The notes beneath the pieces were generated by a model. The model made no database searches. It had not been told where the DNA came from and worked only from the letters and a program-made list of their open reading frames with translations. A program made the translations under genes and the position numbers. From assembly GCA_017417385.1 (NCBI GenBank), contig JAFPZF010000016.1, forward strand, positions 1-44,386: a stretch of 44,386 bases of DNA, given 5' to 3'. The number at the start of each line of letters is the position of its first letter. Within the stretch, counting starts at the first letter, position 1. This document shows positions 26,279-35,100 of the stretch, piece by piece. This DNA comes from Bacteroidales bacterium. GTDB taxonomy: Bacteria; Bacteroidota; Bacteroidia; Bacteroidales; Marinilabiliaceae.

Positions 26279-26432
26279 ATATTTTTTTATCACTCTTCCT
26301 CTCTTTCTGCTTTTTTATGTGCTCTATTTTGTCCTTTTTCGTTTTTTATCCTATTTTTCTTCTCCTCGCCTCCCTTTTCCACCACGTCCTCCCCGCCACC
26401 ATCTCCCGTCTCTTCCCTGCGCCTATCATTAG

Positions 26433-26786
26433 CCCCTTGTAACACGAACAACAAGATCGATGACACGTTTACCGACCTGAAGAGGAGCCTGAACAATCAC
26501 AGCATGATGAGCGGGCAGAAGCGCAATCTGTTCTTTGATGGGCTTTTATTGGCGTTGAATGGCGATTCGCCTATGACTCTACGACAATGGGGACCGTCGT
26601 CATCGACAGCCCCCATTATTAACTTGCTTCTCGCTTTGCAACCTTATTCCTTATGGAGTTGCTCCCTGGCAGGGCTCCACTTTACTTCAGGATGCAGCGC
26701 AAAATTTTCAATAGCGTTGGACGTTCGCAATCGGTCGGCAAAATTCCAGCCTGCAAAATGACCTATACGCCTAAAACTATGAGGGG
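26433..26786. other. Intergenic segment of foreign composition between two operons
   Basis: This stretch lacks the strong pyrimidine bias that the + strand shows on both sides. To its left, 26279-26432 is an almost pure C/T tract on +. It is bounded by CCCCTTGTA (26433-26441) and TATGAGGGG (26778-26786), an imperfect inverted pair matching at 7 of 9 positions. A + frame from ATG 26503 runs 86 codons to 26763 and a - frame is also fairly open; neither has a recognised domain or a good start context. It could be a small non-autonomous mobile element or the remains of one. I see no transposase. Confidence 0.3.
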
Positions 26787-26790
26787 TGTC

Positions 26791-27564
26791 TTACCTGATG
26801 TTATCCCTCAGTTTCTCGAGATAAGCCTTCATCTGGACTGAGTCCCTGCTCTTGATTATCTGCAGCAGGTCTTCCATCTGGCTGATCACGTTCTGGACTT
26901 TCTCCGGAGTCTGAGGCGAGAACAGAATCTCGCTCAGGAGGTAGTCGTCCTCGGACAGTACACCTCTTGCCGTGTCGTAGTGCTTAGCAAACGTCGTTCC
27001 CGGCGCATCTGGCTGCTTCATGCAGGCTGCGAACACCATAGACGAGACGAACGGGACCGAGAGAGCGTATGCCATGTTCTCGTCATGCTCCTCGAAGGTG
27101 TATTCGTGGAGGTTGAGACCGAGGCTCCCATAGAAATCCTTGAAGAAGACCTTTCCGAGATGGTCACCTTCGGAGATGATTATCGCATGGTTCTTGCTTA
27201 GCTCGCGCAGGTTTGCGAATGTCGGGCCGAACATCGGGTGTGTCGAGACGTAGGGGTGCCCACACTTCGAGTAGAACTTCTTCAGGTCTGTCTTCACCGA
27301 GGCAATGTCCGATATCATGCACTTTTCTGATATGTATGGCAGGACATCCTCAAAGGTCTTCAGCGTGTACTTGAGCGTGACGGCGTTTATCAGCAGCTCC
27401 GGGTCAAACTCTCGCAACTCCTCCAGTGTCGTCAGCCTTCGTGTGTTGAAGACGTACTGCAACCTGTGCAGGTCTACGTCGTAGACTGCCACCTCGTGAA
27501 GCAGGCACATCGAGTCGGCCAGGAATGCGCCCATCTTGCCGGCACCGACTATACAAATCCTCAT
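26791..27564 (-). CDS. tyrA: Prephenate dehydrogenase
   Basis: Converts prephenate to 4-hydroxyphenylpyruvate with NAD+, the tyrosine branch of the aromatic pathway. The 257-residue protein starts with the dinucleotide motif MRICIVGAGKMGAF (Gly-x-Gly-x-x-Gly at 7-12). It has ISDIASVKTDL and the substrate-binding STHPMFGPT, both typical of TyrA. It is shorter than many TyrA proteins and has no ACT or chorismate-mutase domain; that mutase is fused to the DAHP synthase encoded 8 bases upstream. Last gene of the four-gene operon. Confidence 0.92.
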   Translation of the reverse strand: MRICIVGAGKMGAFLADSMCLLHEVAVYDVDLHRLQYVFNTRRLTTLEELREFDPELLINAVTLKYTLKTFEDVLPYISEKCMISDIASVKTDLKKFYSKCGHPYVSTHPMFGPTFANLRELSKNHAIIISEGDHLGKVFFKDFYGSLGLNLHEYTFEEHDENMAYALSVPFVSSMVFAACMKQPDAPGTTFAKHYDTARGVLSEDDYLLSEILFSPQTPEKVQNVISQMEDLLQIIKSRDSVQMKAYLEKLRDNIR

Positions 27565-27572
27565 CTTGCTCT

Positions 27573-28670
27573 CTACTTCTTGTTCTGCAACTCGTTCATG
27601 ACGGAGTTCTGACGGCTTACACTCTCCTCGTGTATGTCCTCGTAGATCTTTGTGACGAAGTCTGCATCGAGGTTGTTCTGGACTGCCGTCTGCCTGCGAT
27701 TCTGCAATATCTCGTCATATCGCTTGCTCTGCAGGATGGTGATGCCGTTCTCGTACTTGTACTTTGCTATGCTCTCAGAGATCTTCATTCGAGCTGCCAA
27801 GGACTCGATGATCTGCTTGTCGAGCAGGTCTATTTTCTGCCTGAGCTCGTCGAGCTCCGTACGAGGCTTGTCGCCTATCTGAGCGTCACGGATGACGAGG
27901 TCGTCGAGTATCATCTTGAGGTGCTGAGGCGTCACCTGCTGCTTGGCGTCGCTCCAAGCCCTTGCCGGGCACTCGTGGCTCTCGATGATCAGACCGTCGA
28001 AGTTGAGGTCCATGGCCTGCTGAGAGACTTCAAGTATCAGTTCTGAGTCGCCAGATATATGGCTCGGGTCATTGATGATCGGGAGCTCAGGCAGACGCCT
28101 GTGTAGCTCGATGGCGAGTTGCCACTGTGGGTCGTTCCTGTACTTGATCTTCTGATAGACTGAGAATCCTCTGTGGATTGCGCCGAGTCTCTTGATGCCA
28201 GCCCTGTTGAGGCGCTCGAGTGCTCCTATCCATAGCTCAAGGTCTGGGTTGACTGGGTTCTTGACGAGGATTGGCATGTCGGTGCCGCGTAGTGCATCAG
28301 CGACTTCCTGGACAGCAAACGGGTTTGCGGTCGTCCTCGCTCCGATCCATAGCATGTCGACACCATACTTGATGGCCTCGTAGACGTGCTGTGCTGTAGC
28401 TACCTCGACAGCGGTGTACATGCCGGTCTCCTTCTTGACCTTCTGTAGCCATGGCAGTCCGACCGAGCCGACTCCCTCGAACGACCCTGGCCTTGTCCTC
28501 GGCTTCCAGATGCCTGCACGGAATATCTTGACGCCGATCGCCGATAGCTCCCTCGCCGTGTTCAAGACCTGTTCCTCTGTCTCTGCACTGCACGGACCTG
28601 CTATGACGACTGGTCGCCTGCTTTCGACGCCCGGCAGCAATATTGTCTCTAACTCTAACTTTGATTCCAT
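27573..28670 (-). CDS. aroF: Bifunctional DAHP synthase / chorismate mutase
   Basis: The first enzyme of the shikimate pathway (phosphoenolpyruvate plus erythrose-4-phosphate) joined to the mutase that makes prephenate. Residues about 15-260 are a type I-beta DAHP synthase with VVIAGPCSAETEEQ, AGIWKPRTRPGSFEG, WIGARTTANPF, LVKNPVNPDLELW and NDPSHISGD. Residues about 270-355 are an AroQ-type chorismate mutase (LDELRQKIDLLDKQIIESLA, ending near EESVSRQNSVMNELQNK). This fusion, N-terminal synthase and C-terminal mutase, is the usual Bacteroidota form and allows prephenate or chorismate to feed back on the synthase. The symbol is used loosely, as several paralogue names exist. Confidence 0.93.
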   Translation of the reverse strand: MESKLELETILLPGVESRRPVVIAGPCSAETEEQVLNTARELSAIGVKIFRAGIWKPRTRPGSFEGVGSVGLPWLQKVKKETGMYTAVEVATAQHVYEAIKYGVDMLWIGARTTANPFAVQEVADALRGTDMPILVKNPVNPDLELWIGALERLNRAGIKRLGAIHRGFSVYQKIKYRNDPQWQLAIELHRRLPELPIINDPSHISGDSELILEVSQQAMDLNFDGLIIESHECPARAWSDAKQQVTPQHLKMILDDLVIRDAQIGDKPRTELDELRQKIDLLDKQIIESLAARMKISESIAKYKYENGITILQSKRYDEILQNRRQTAVQNNLDADFVTKIYEDIHEESVSRQNSVMNELQNKK

Positions 28671-28685
28671 TATGTTGTTCTTTTT

Positions 28686-29846
28686 TTATTTCATATTCTT
28701 GATTCTTCTGAGGGCCTCCTGGAAGACCGGCACCTTGGCGCATAGCGAGATTCTGAGAAAGCGCTCTCCCTGACTGCCGAAGATGAAGCCTGGCGTGATG
28801 AAGACGCCTGTCTGATTCAGTATGGCGTCGCTCTGCTCCTCCGCACTCTTCCACTTGTCCTCGACTTTTGCCCAGACGAAGAGTCCGCCCTGCTTCTCGT
28901 CGAACTTGCAACCGAGGGTCCGCATTATCTCGAAGGCGTACTTCTGCCTCTCTCTGTACTCCCCGTTGACTTTATCAAACCACTCCTTGCCGAGGCTCAA
29001 TGCCTCGACGGCTGCCTCCTGCATCGGCCTGAACACTCCACTGTCCATGTTGCTCTTGACTCTGAGGACTGTCGCAATGACGTCTTTGTTCGACGCCGCC
29101 ATGCCAAATCTCCAGCCCGCCATGTTGTGTGCCTTGCTCATCGAGTTCAGCTCTATGCACACGTCCTTGGCTCCCTCGACTGATAGGATGCTCAGCGGCT
29201 TGTCGTTCAGTATGAAACTGTATGGGTTGTCGTTGCAGACGAGGATGTTGTGCCTCCGCCCGAAGTCTACTATCTTCTTGTATAGCTCCATCGTGGCCTT
29301 GGCGCCCGTCGGCATGTTGGAGTAGTTGGTCCACATGATCTTCACTCCGCTCAAGTCCATCTTCTCCAGCTCATCGAAGTCTGGCTGCCACCCGAGATGC
29401 TCATACAGCTTGTACTTGATGACTCTCGCTCCGACGAGGTTGGATACCGACGAGTACGTCGGATACCCCGGGTCTGGGATGAGTACACCGTCTCCCTCGT
29501 TCATGAATGCCATCATGATGTGCATGATGCCCTCCTTCGAGCCTATCAGCGGCAATATCTCGTTGTCGGGATTCAACTCGACACCATACCACTTCGCATA
29601 CCAGTCTGCATAGCCTTTGCGGAGCGCCGGTATGCCGACATACGACTGATAGCCGTGTACGTCGTCCCTGTGTGCCACGGTGGACAGCTTCTCTATGACG
29701 CTCTCCGCCGGTGGCAGGTCCGGACTGCCTATTCCGAGATTGATCACGTCGACTCCGCTCTTCCTCATCGCGTCGAGTCGCTTGTTGTTCTTCGAGAAGT
29801 AGTACTCCTCGACTTTCTCTGCTCTTCTGGCTGGTGCTATTATCAT
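28686..29846 (-). CDS. Class I/II pyridoxal-phosphate aminotransferase
   Basis: A fold-type I PLP enzyme of 386 residues. Lys238 in SMSKAHNMAGWRFG is the Schiff-base lysine; Asp206 in VCNDNPYSF binds the pyridine nitrogen; and TNYSNMPTGA (173-182) is the NYPxNPTG-like cofactor segment. Lying between pheA and the DAHP synthase gene, it most likely transaminates phenylpyruvate and 4-hydroxyphenylpyruvate, or prephenate, at the end of phenylalanine and tyrosine synthesis. Sequence alone does not exclude an aspartate or diaminopimelate aminotransferase. Confidence 0.88.
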   Translation of the reverse strand: MIIAPARRAEKVEEYYFSKNNKRLDAMRKSGVDVINLGIGSPDLPPAESVIEKLSTVAHRDDVHGYQSYVGIPALRKGYADWYAKWYGVELNPDNEILPLIGSKEGIMHIMMAFMNEGDGVLIPDPGYPTYSSVSNLVGARVIKYKLYEHLGWQPDFDELEKMDLSGVKIMWTNYSNMPTGAKATMELYKKIVDFGRRHNILVCNDNPYSFILNDKPLSILSVEGAKDVCIELNSMSKAHNMAGWRFGMAASNKDVIATVLRVKSNMDSGVFRPMQEAAVEALSLGKEWFDKVNGEYRERQKYAFEIMRTLGCKFDEKQGGLFVWAKVEDKWKSAEEQSDAILNQTGVFITPGFIFGSQGERFLRISLCAKVPVFQEALRRIKNMK

Positions 29847-29870
29847 GGTCTTATCTTTTTTTCTTGTCTT

Positions 29871-30740
29871 TTAGTCTTCGACGCTCTGTCTGCCGAGCTC
29901 ATACTCGCCGAGTATCCTGAGCATCGCCGTCAGTGGCCTTACTGCATCTATTGCCTGCACGTATCGCGTGTAGTTGTTGAAGCTGAGGTCGACGTAGAAT
30001 ATGTACTCCCACTCATGCCCGACGACTGGGTTGCTCTGTATCTTGGTCATGTTGATGCCGTAGAATGCAAGCACTGTCAGCACTTTCGAGAGGCTGCCGA
30101 CCTCGCCTGCCTGTGGTAGCGAGAAGACGATCGACGAGCGCGTTATCTTGTTCTGTGCCAACAGGTCATCGATGTCAAACCGCCCTCTCTCGCTGACGAC
30201 GAGGAACCGTGTGAAGTTCTTCTTGTTCGTCTCTATGCTGCGCTGCAGTATGTTGAGGCCGTACATCTCTGCCGCCAGCTCCGGAGCAACGGCCGCGACG
30301 TCTTTTAGCTTCTTCTCCGCAACCTCCTTGGCCGAGAGCGCCGTGTCCTCTGCCTCTATCAGCCGTATGTGTGGATACTGCTTGAAGAACGCCCTGCACT
30401 GGAGCAACGCCATAGGGTGGGTGTGCACCTCCTTGATGTCCTCGAACTTGACGCCCTTCAGCGCCATCAGGTTGTGACGGATCCTTAGCTTGTACTCGCC
30501 GATGACTTCGAGCCCCGAGTCCTTCAGCAACGTGTAGTTGGACTGGAGCGAGCCTGCTATGGTGTTCTCTATCGCGACGATGCCATAGAGGTCCTCCTCC
30601 GTGCGGACTCTGTCGAATAGCTCCTCGAATGTCATGCATGGCACTATCTCGACTTGTTGACCGCGGAAGAACTCCCGTGCGGCTATCTCGTGGTTAGCTC
30701 CGGGGACACCTTGTATTGCGACTCGCTTCTTGTCTTTCAT
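29871..30740 (-). CDS. pheA: Prephenate dehydratase
   Basis: Decarboxylates and dehydrates prephenate to phenylpyruvate. The 289-residue protein has the periplasmic-binding-like catalytic fold (IQGVPGANHEIAAREFF, IENTIAGSL, catalytic-type TRF at 177-179) and a C-terminal ACT domain (about 200-285) for phenylalanine feedback. The usual ACT ligand motif ESRP reads QSNP here (235-238), so allosteric control may differ from the enterobacterial enzyme. No chorismate mutase is fused, in keeping with the mutase on the DAHP synthase. First structural gene after a Phe/Tyr leader-peptide attenuator. Confidence 0.94.
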   Translation of the reverse strand: MKDKKRVAIQGVPGANHEIAAREFFRGQQVEIVPCMTFEELFDRVRTEEDLYGIVAIENTIAGSLQSNYTLLKDSGLEVIGEYKLRIRHNLMALKGVKFEDIKEVHTHPMALLQCRAFFKQYPHIRLIEAEDTALSAKEVAEKKLKDVAAVAPELAAEMYGLNILQRSIETNKKNFTRFLVVSERGRFDIDDLLAQNKITRSSIVFSLPQAGEVGSLSKVLTVLAFYGINMTKIQSNPVVGHEWEYIFYVDLSFNNYTRYVQAIDAVRPLTAMLRILGEYELGRQSVED

Positions 30741-30760
30741 CTCAATGATTCCTAAATTGA

Positions 30761-30802
30761 AAGAGGCTCACTGTCTGTTCTCTTCAGACAGGTGAGCCTC
30801 TT
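30761..30802 (-). terminator. Attenuator terminator hairpin before pheA
   Basis: On the - strand, bases 30802-30785 pair with 30777-30761 through 17 base pairs with one bulged base (AAGAGGCTCACCTGTCTG against CAGACAGTGAGCCTCTT), around a short loop. TTTCAATTT follows. It lies between the leader-peptide stop and the pheA ATG, so it can act only as a conditional terminator. Confidence 0.8.
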
Positions 30803-30854
30803 GTTATCTTTTCGCTTTTGCTCTGCTGCTATTCTGCAACGGCCCGACCTGCCT
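30786..30854 (-). promoter_or_regulatory. Antiterminator pairing of the phe/tyr attenuator
   Basis: AGGCAGGT inside leader codons 20-22 (30854-30847) can pair over eight positions (one G-U) with ACCTGTCT (30793-30786), which is the first arm of the terminator hairpin. The two structures exclude each other. A ribosome stalled on the Phe/Tyr codons 6-15 would leave this segment free and prevent termination; a ribosome reaching the stop codon would cover it. Confidence 0.65.
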
Positions 30855-30912
30855 CTTTGTCCCACGCAAAGAAGTAAAAGTAAAAACCGTAGTAAAATCG
30901 CAACTCTTGCAT
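30829..30912 (-). CDS. Phe/Tyr-rich leader peptide of the pheA operon
   Basis: A 27-residue ORF, MQELRFYYGFYFYFFAWDKE followed by AGRAVAE, ends at TAG just before the terminator hairpin. Nine of the ten residues at positions 6-15 are Phe (five) or Tyr (four). That composition, directly upstream of genes for phenylalanine and tyrosine synthesis, is the hallmark of a ribosome-mediated attenuator like E. coli pheL. It is expected to be translated as a sensor of charged tRNA-Phe and tRNA-Tyr and to have no function as a protein. It begins about 25 bases after the predicted transcription start. Confidence 0.85.
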   Translation of the reverse strand: MQELRFYYGFYFYFFAWDKEAGRAVAE

Positions 30913-30943
30913 CACGTTGTTTGTTTTTCGTTTTTTTGACTCG

Positions 30944-30952
30944 ACAAAGTTA
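30944..30952 (-). promoter_or_regulatory. -7 promoter box of the phe/tyr operon
   Basis: Read on the - strand this is TAACTTTGT, an exact TAnnTTTG element. Transcription would start near 30938, about 25 bases before the leader-peptide ATG. The -33 region (around 30972-30978) has GTTAA instead of a clean TTG. Confidence 0.6.
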
Positions 30953-31066
30953 GAAAAAATATGTTAGGGTTATTAACCTTCTGATGAAAATGTTATGAAA
31001 ATACGTGTTTCACTTACCCCCTCTGGCTTGCCGTTCCCTCGCGCCTCGCTTCCGCCCTCCCGGCTC

Positions 31067-32026
31067 TTAGTCACAGACTGGGCGTATGCTCATTCCGCGC
31101 CATCGACTTTCGTAATACTCATTTCCCGGCCCTGGCTCGTCTTTCCCATACTCGCTGATGACGTTTTCGTAAAAATTCAATACCGTGGCCTCGTCTGCAG
31201 CACAATCACTGACATTCGCCGTCCAGTACCATCCGTCAAACTCCTCGTCAAACATCTCTCCTTCGTCTATGTATCCAGCACATGGCAATATTATGAACCT
31301 CCCGTTCGTCTTAGACGTCACCTTGATGTAGCCCGACCAATCCTTCTCCTTGTCCTTGACCCATTCCCACTTGCACTTGGTTCTTAGCTCCAGCCACTCC
31401 TCCTTCGTCGGTATGCGCCACCTGCCTCCGAGATGCCGCTGCGCTGCGTCGTCCGCCGGCTCCAATGTCAGCTTGTCGTCGTGGAAGTCGTCGTGGATGT
31501 CATCGTTCGTGAACTCAACGACATACTTGGAGAGGTGCTTCTTGCCATCCGCCGTGATTCTGAGCCACTTGTACGCCTGTGGGCCTTTGTCCTCTTCCGC
31601 AGTGAATGGCTCCGTCTCCCCCCACCTGAAGTACTGCCCATACTCCTCCGGCTTCGTCGCCCCGAGATTGAATGATGCCCATTTGACCGAGAGGCCGAGA
31701 TCTACCATCTCTGGCTTCGCACATGTCTTGTTTGCGGTGGACCTGATATAGCCCTGACTTCCCGTCTTGACCTCTTCTCTTGCCTCTTCCCTCTCCTCTT
31801 CTCTCTTCTCTTCCCTCTCCTCTTCCCTCGCTTCTTCTCTTGCTTCTTCCCTCGCTGTCTCTACCTCCGTCGCCCCGCTATACGTTTCAGTGTTCTCCTC
31901 CTTCCGGTTGTATACGTCATATCCGTTAAGCTCCCGCTCCTCCCTTCTCTTGTTGATGACGTTTCGGATTATGGAGATTGCCACTCCCGCGACAACGGCT
32001 ATGAGTATTACTTGTGTCGTGTCCAT
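31067..32026 (-). CDS. Membrane-anchored FISUMP-type protein with charged repeat linker
   Basis: A 319-residue protein in three parts. A hydrophobic N-terminal segment (about 6-20) acts as a membrane anchor. A highly charged linker (58-85) has seven four-residue repeats of the type AREE/EREE/KREE. The C-terminal domain (about 95-319) has the FISUMP pattern: VDLGLSVKWASFNLGATKPE, YFRWGETEPF, GGRWRIPTKEEWLEL, YWTANVS and a closing MSIRPVCD. FISUMP domains are common on secreted and surface proteins of Bacteroidota and Fibrobacter; function is unknown. It has its own promoter and ends before the phe operon promoter. Confidence 0.78.
   Translation of the reverse strand: MDTTQVILIAVVAGVAISIIRNVINKRREERELNGYDVYNRKEENTETYSGATEVETAREEAREEAREEEREEKREEEREEAREEVKTGSQGYIRSTANKTCAKPEMVDLGLSVKWASFNLGATKPEEYGQYFRWGETEPFTAEEDKGPQAYKWLRITADGKKHLSKYVVEFTNDDIHDDFHDDKLTLEPADDAAQRHLGGRWRIPTKEEWLELRTKCKWEWVKDKEKDWSGYIKVTSKTNGRFIILPCAGYIDEGEMFDEEFDGWYWTANVSDCAADEATVLNFYENVISEYGKDEPGPGNEYYESRWRGMSIRPVCD
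31772..31855 (-). repeat. Seven 12-base repeats encoding (A/E/K)REE
   Basis: Seven imperfect 12-base units code for AREE, AREE, AREE, EREE, KREE, EREE and AREE in the linker of the FISUMP-type protein. On the + strand the tract is almost all C and T. Slippage would change linker length by four residues per unit without a frameshift. Confidence 0.8.
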
Positions 32027-32048
32027 AATGTTTATTCGTTTTTCTTTA

Positions 32049-32079
32049 CAAATCTACGTTGTTTGATCGACAACTCCAA
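32049..32079 (-). promoter_or_regulatory. Bacteroidota-type promoter of the FISUMP-type gene
   Basis: On the - strand a TTG (32079-32077), 20 bases, then TAGATTTG (32056-32049) match the -33 and -7 elements with standard spacing. Transcription would begin near 32042, about 16 bases before the ATG. This is the best full promoter match in the window. Confidence 0.65.
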
Positions 32080-32083
32080 CACT

Positions 32084-32123
32084 GAAAATGAAAAGCACCG
32101 CCGGCAGGTTCGCCGGCGGTGCT
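32084..32123 (-). terminator. Rho-independent terminator of the TonB-dependent receptor gene
   Basis: AGCACCGCCGGC and GCCGGCGGTGCT form a perfect 12-base-pair stem around a six-base loop (32094-32105 with 32112-32123). On the - strand TTTTCATTTT follows. It lies 30 bases after the receptor's stop codon. Confidence 0.9.
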
Positions 32124-32152
32124 GTGTCGCTATGTCGTGTCCTCTCCTTGGC

Positions 32153-35100
32153 TTAGAAGCCGAAGTTCAGACCGACGCTGTACATGCCTCCTATCTTGTC
32201 GGTGTATACGAACTCGCGCTCGTCGTTATTCAGCAGGTTCTGTGCGTTGATGAAGAGCTCGATGTTGCTCGTCGGGTTATAGCCGACTCTGAGGTTCAGC
32301 GAGAACTTGCTCCTGACGGTGCTGGTCTTCTTGGCAAGTGCCATGTACTTCTTTGCGTCTACAAGCAATCCGTCGTTCCACTCTACCCACTCTTTCACCC
32401 AATCTTCGTCTGCGTCATCGCCCCAGTCTATCTCGTCCGAGGTGTAATTGTCAAGCCTGTCCTTCGCAAGATCTTGGAATAGGTGTGAATATGTCGTACT
32501 ATATGTCCTGTGATGCATGTAGTTGCCATACGCCGATATCGTCAACTCCTTGATCGGCTTGTAGACGAGACCTACCATTCCATACACCGCCGGCGTCGAC
32601 TTGTGGCGCAACCCGTTCTGCGTCTCTTGAACAGCTGCCTCAGACTCGCCTACTTCATACGTTACATTCCCTTTCGAATCCTTCACCTGATGTACCTTGT
32701 AGAGCAATCCATACATGAGCGAGAGTGGCATGCCGTCATACACGACCTTCGTCCCGTCCGTCTTCGTGAACTCTATGTGGGCATTCCCGTTCTCGTCTGT
32801 CTCCCCGTTGAGATATGCATTCTGCAAGACCTCGAGGAACGAATGCTTGTCCCACGTGTAGTTCCCTTCCGAATCTGGCGTTTTGTCCCAGTTGTCATAG
32901 TCATACTTCGCTTTGAAGTCGTCCATGTAGGCCTTGCCAAACGCCGCATTTAAGTACCCCTGGCCATTATCAAGAACGCCTCCATACAACTTCTCAAGTG
33001 CCGAGACGGTGTTGTAACGCGCATCATCAACCTGCTTCGTTATCTCTATGTTCTGGTTGTAGTCGTAATATGAGTCTACCATGGTCTTCTGGACGTTGGC
33101 ATTCACCTTAAAGATGAGCTTCGACGAGATTATCCAGTCAAGATTGAGACTCAACCCGAGCTGCTTGACCTTGTATGGCAGATTCTGATAACCGATGTTG
33201 CTGTAAGACGTCACCTGCCCATTCATCATTTCCGCAACCCTGTTGGAGACGAGAAGGTCCGTGTCGGGATTTATCCACTCGTCGTCTGCATACTTCTCCA
33301 CCTCTGCCGCATACTCTGTCATCAGTATGCCCAGATTCGTCGCAAACGTCTCCGGCGTCAACGAGTACACTGAACTGGTAGACATCAGTGCCCCGTAATC
33401 CTTGCTCTGTGAGTAATACACCTCAGCATCCAAAAGTATTGCCGGCGTTGGCTGCCAACGATACCCAAGCTCGATGTTGTCTATGCTCATCAGGTCCGCG
33501 TCTGTGCTGCCTATGTACTTCAAGCGGTCCGGACCGTCAAGACCTCGCCTGTCCCATACGTAGCTTGTCGCTGTGTTGATCATGTTCGGCGCCCTGAACG
33601 ACTTGCCATACACGGCTCGAATGAAATTCTTCTCGTTGAGCTCCTTGGCAACTACTCCCTGCCATGAGACATTCCACTTGTCTGGCGCCGAGGTCTTGTC
33701 TCCACGTATGCCTCCTATGACTCTCCATCCATTGCTGTGGTAGTCTAGACGTAGGCTCGGCGCTATCGTGCTCAGACTAGCGTCATCGTTGAAGAATCCT
33801 GTCTGCTTGACTCCGTTGCTCGTGCTCTCGTAATCTTTGTAATATAGATGCTGGTACGCAATCGACGGACGTACAAGGAAACTCTCCCCCAGGTTGATGT
33901 CATAGTCCGCCTGGATGTTGAGGTTGTCTCCGCTCGTCTTAAACCCTGCTATGCCCTTCGCCAGATTCTGTGGCCCTCCCGAGAAGCTGCCCATGAAATG
34001 GAAGTCCTTGATGCGTGCGTCTAGGCTCAAGTAACCGGTCTTCGACGTCTGACCTATCATCACGTACGAATACTGCATCATCGGCGTCGTGTTGATGAAC
34101 GAATTCTGATAGCCTCCTGTCAAATCGATCGTAACATCCTTGCTCGGCGCAAAACGTAAATACCCGTTGATTCCGAAGTTCTTCCTCGCCACATCCGAGT
34201 CTGAGAATATGTCATATACTGACGTGTTCTCCTCGTTCATCCTGTAGAAATATGGCTTGTACTCATAGTCTCCGGCATAGTCGTATGCACTGACTACCTT
34301 GATCATCCTGCTCATCTCGTCCACTGAGTAGCTGCCCATGAGCTCTACCTGTTTCGCATTCTTGGCAATCAGCTCTTTCCTCTCTTCTGTCGTCATGCCA
34401 GGATCAACACCTAACAACTCGCGATACGATGTCTGATTGTTGGCAACGTATATCCCCTCGCTCGGTGCTATCCAAACTTTGTCGTTCGGCCTGCCTCTGT
34501 GCTGCATGTTGAATGTGACGCCATAGCTCCACTTGTCGTTGATCGACTTGCGGAATGCCAAGTCTGCTGTGTACGTGTTCTGATTGCCCATCTGGAAACT
34601 GCCGCTCACTAGCTTCGACGACGACGACGGCTTCTCCGTGATGATGTTGATGACGCCGTTGACCGCATTCATGCCATAGAGCGCCGAACATGCTCCTCGT
34701 ACTACCTCTATGCGCTCGACGTCCTCTATCGAGATCGGCAGACGCTCCATCTGCATAGCTCCCGTGATGTAGTTGTTCACTATTCGACCATCGACCATCA
34801 AGAGCGTGTTGTTGTTCTCTGTGTAGAGCAGCGAATTGTTGTCCGGGAGGTTGTTGAGTCCGCGCATGTGTATGTCATACACTCCGTTGAACTTCTGCTG
34901 GACTATCATGCCAGGTATCAGGCGGAAGGCGTCCTCTATTGTCGTCGCTCCGTATGTGCGCAACTCGTCGCGAGTGATGACGGTCGTCGCAAGCGGCGAC
35001 GTGAAACTGTTCTCCTCGCTCTTCGATGCCGACGAGACGTTCTTGTTCATGATCAGCGCAAACAACTCGTCTACGCTGCTGACTCCAAGAGTCTCCACGG

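Noticed and set aside
29871-30740. Fused chorismate mutase-prephenate dehydratase (P-protein)
   Set aside because: The product begins directly with the dehydratase domain; the mutase domain is on the DAHP synthase encoded downstream.
31769-31855. CRISPR-like or satellite array
   Set aside because: The repeats are contiguous 12-base units inside a coding frame, without spacers, and encode a charged protein linker.
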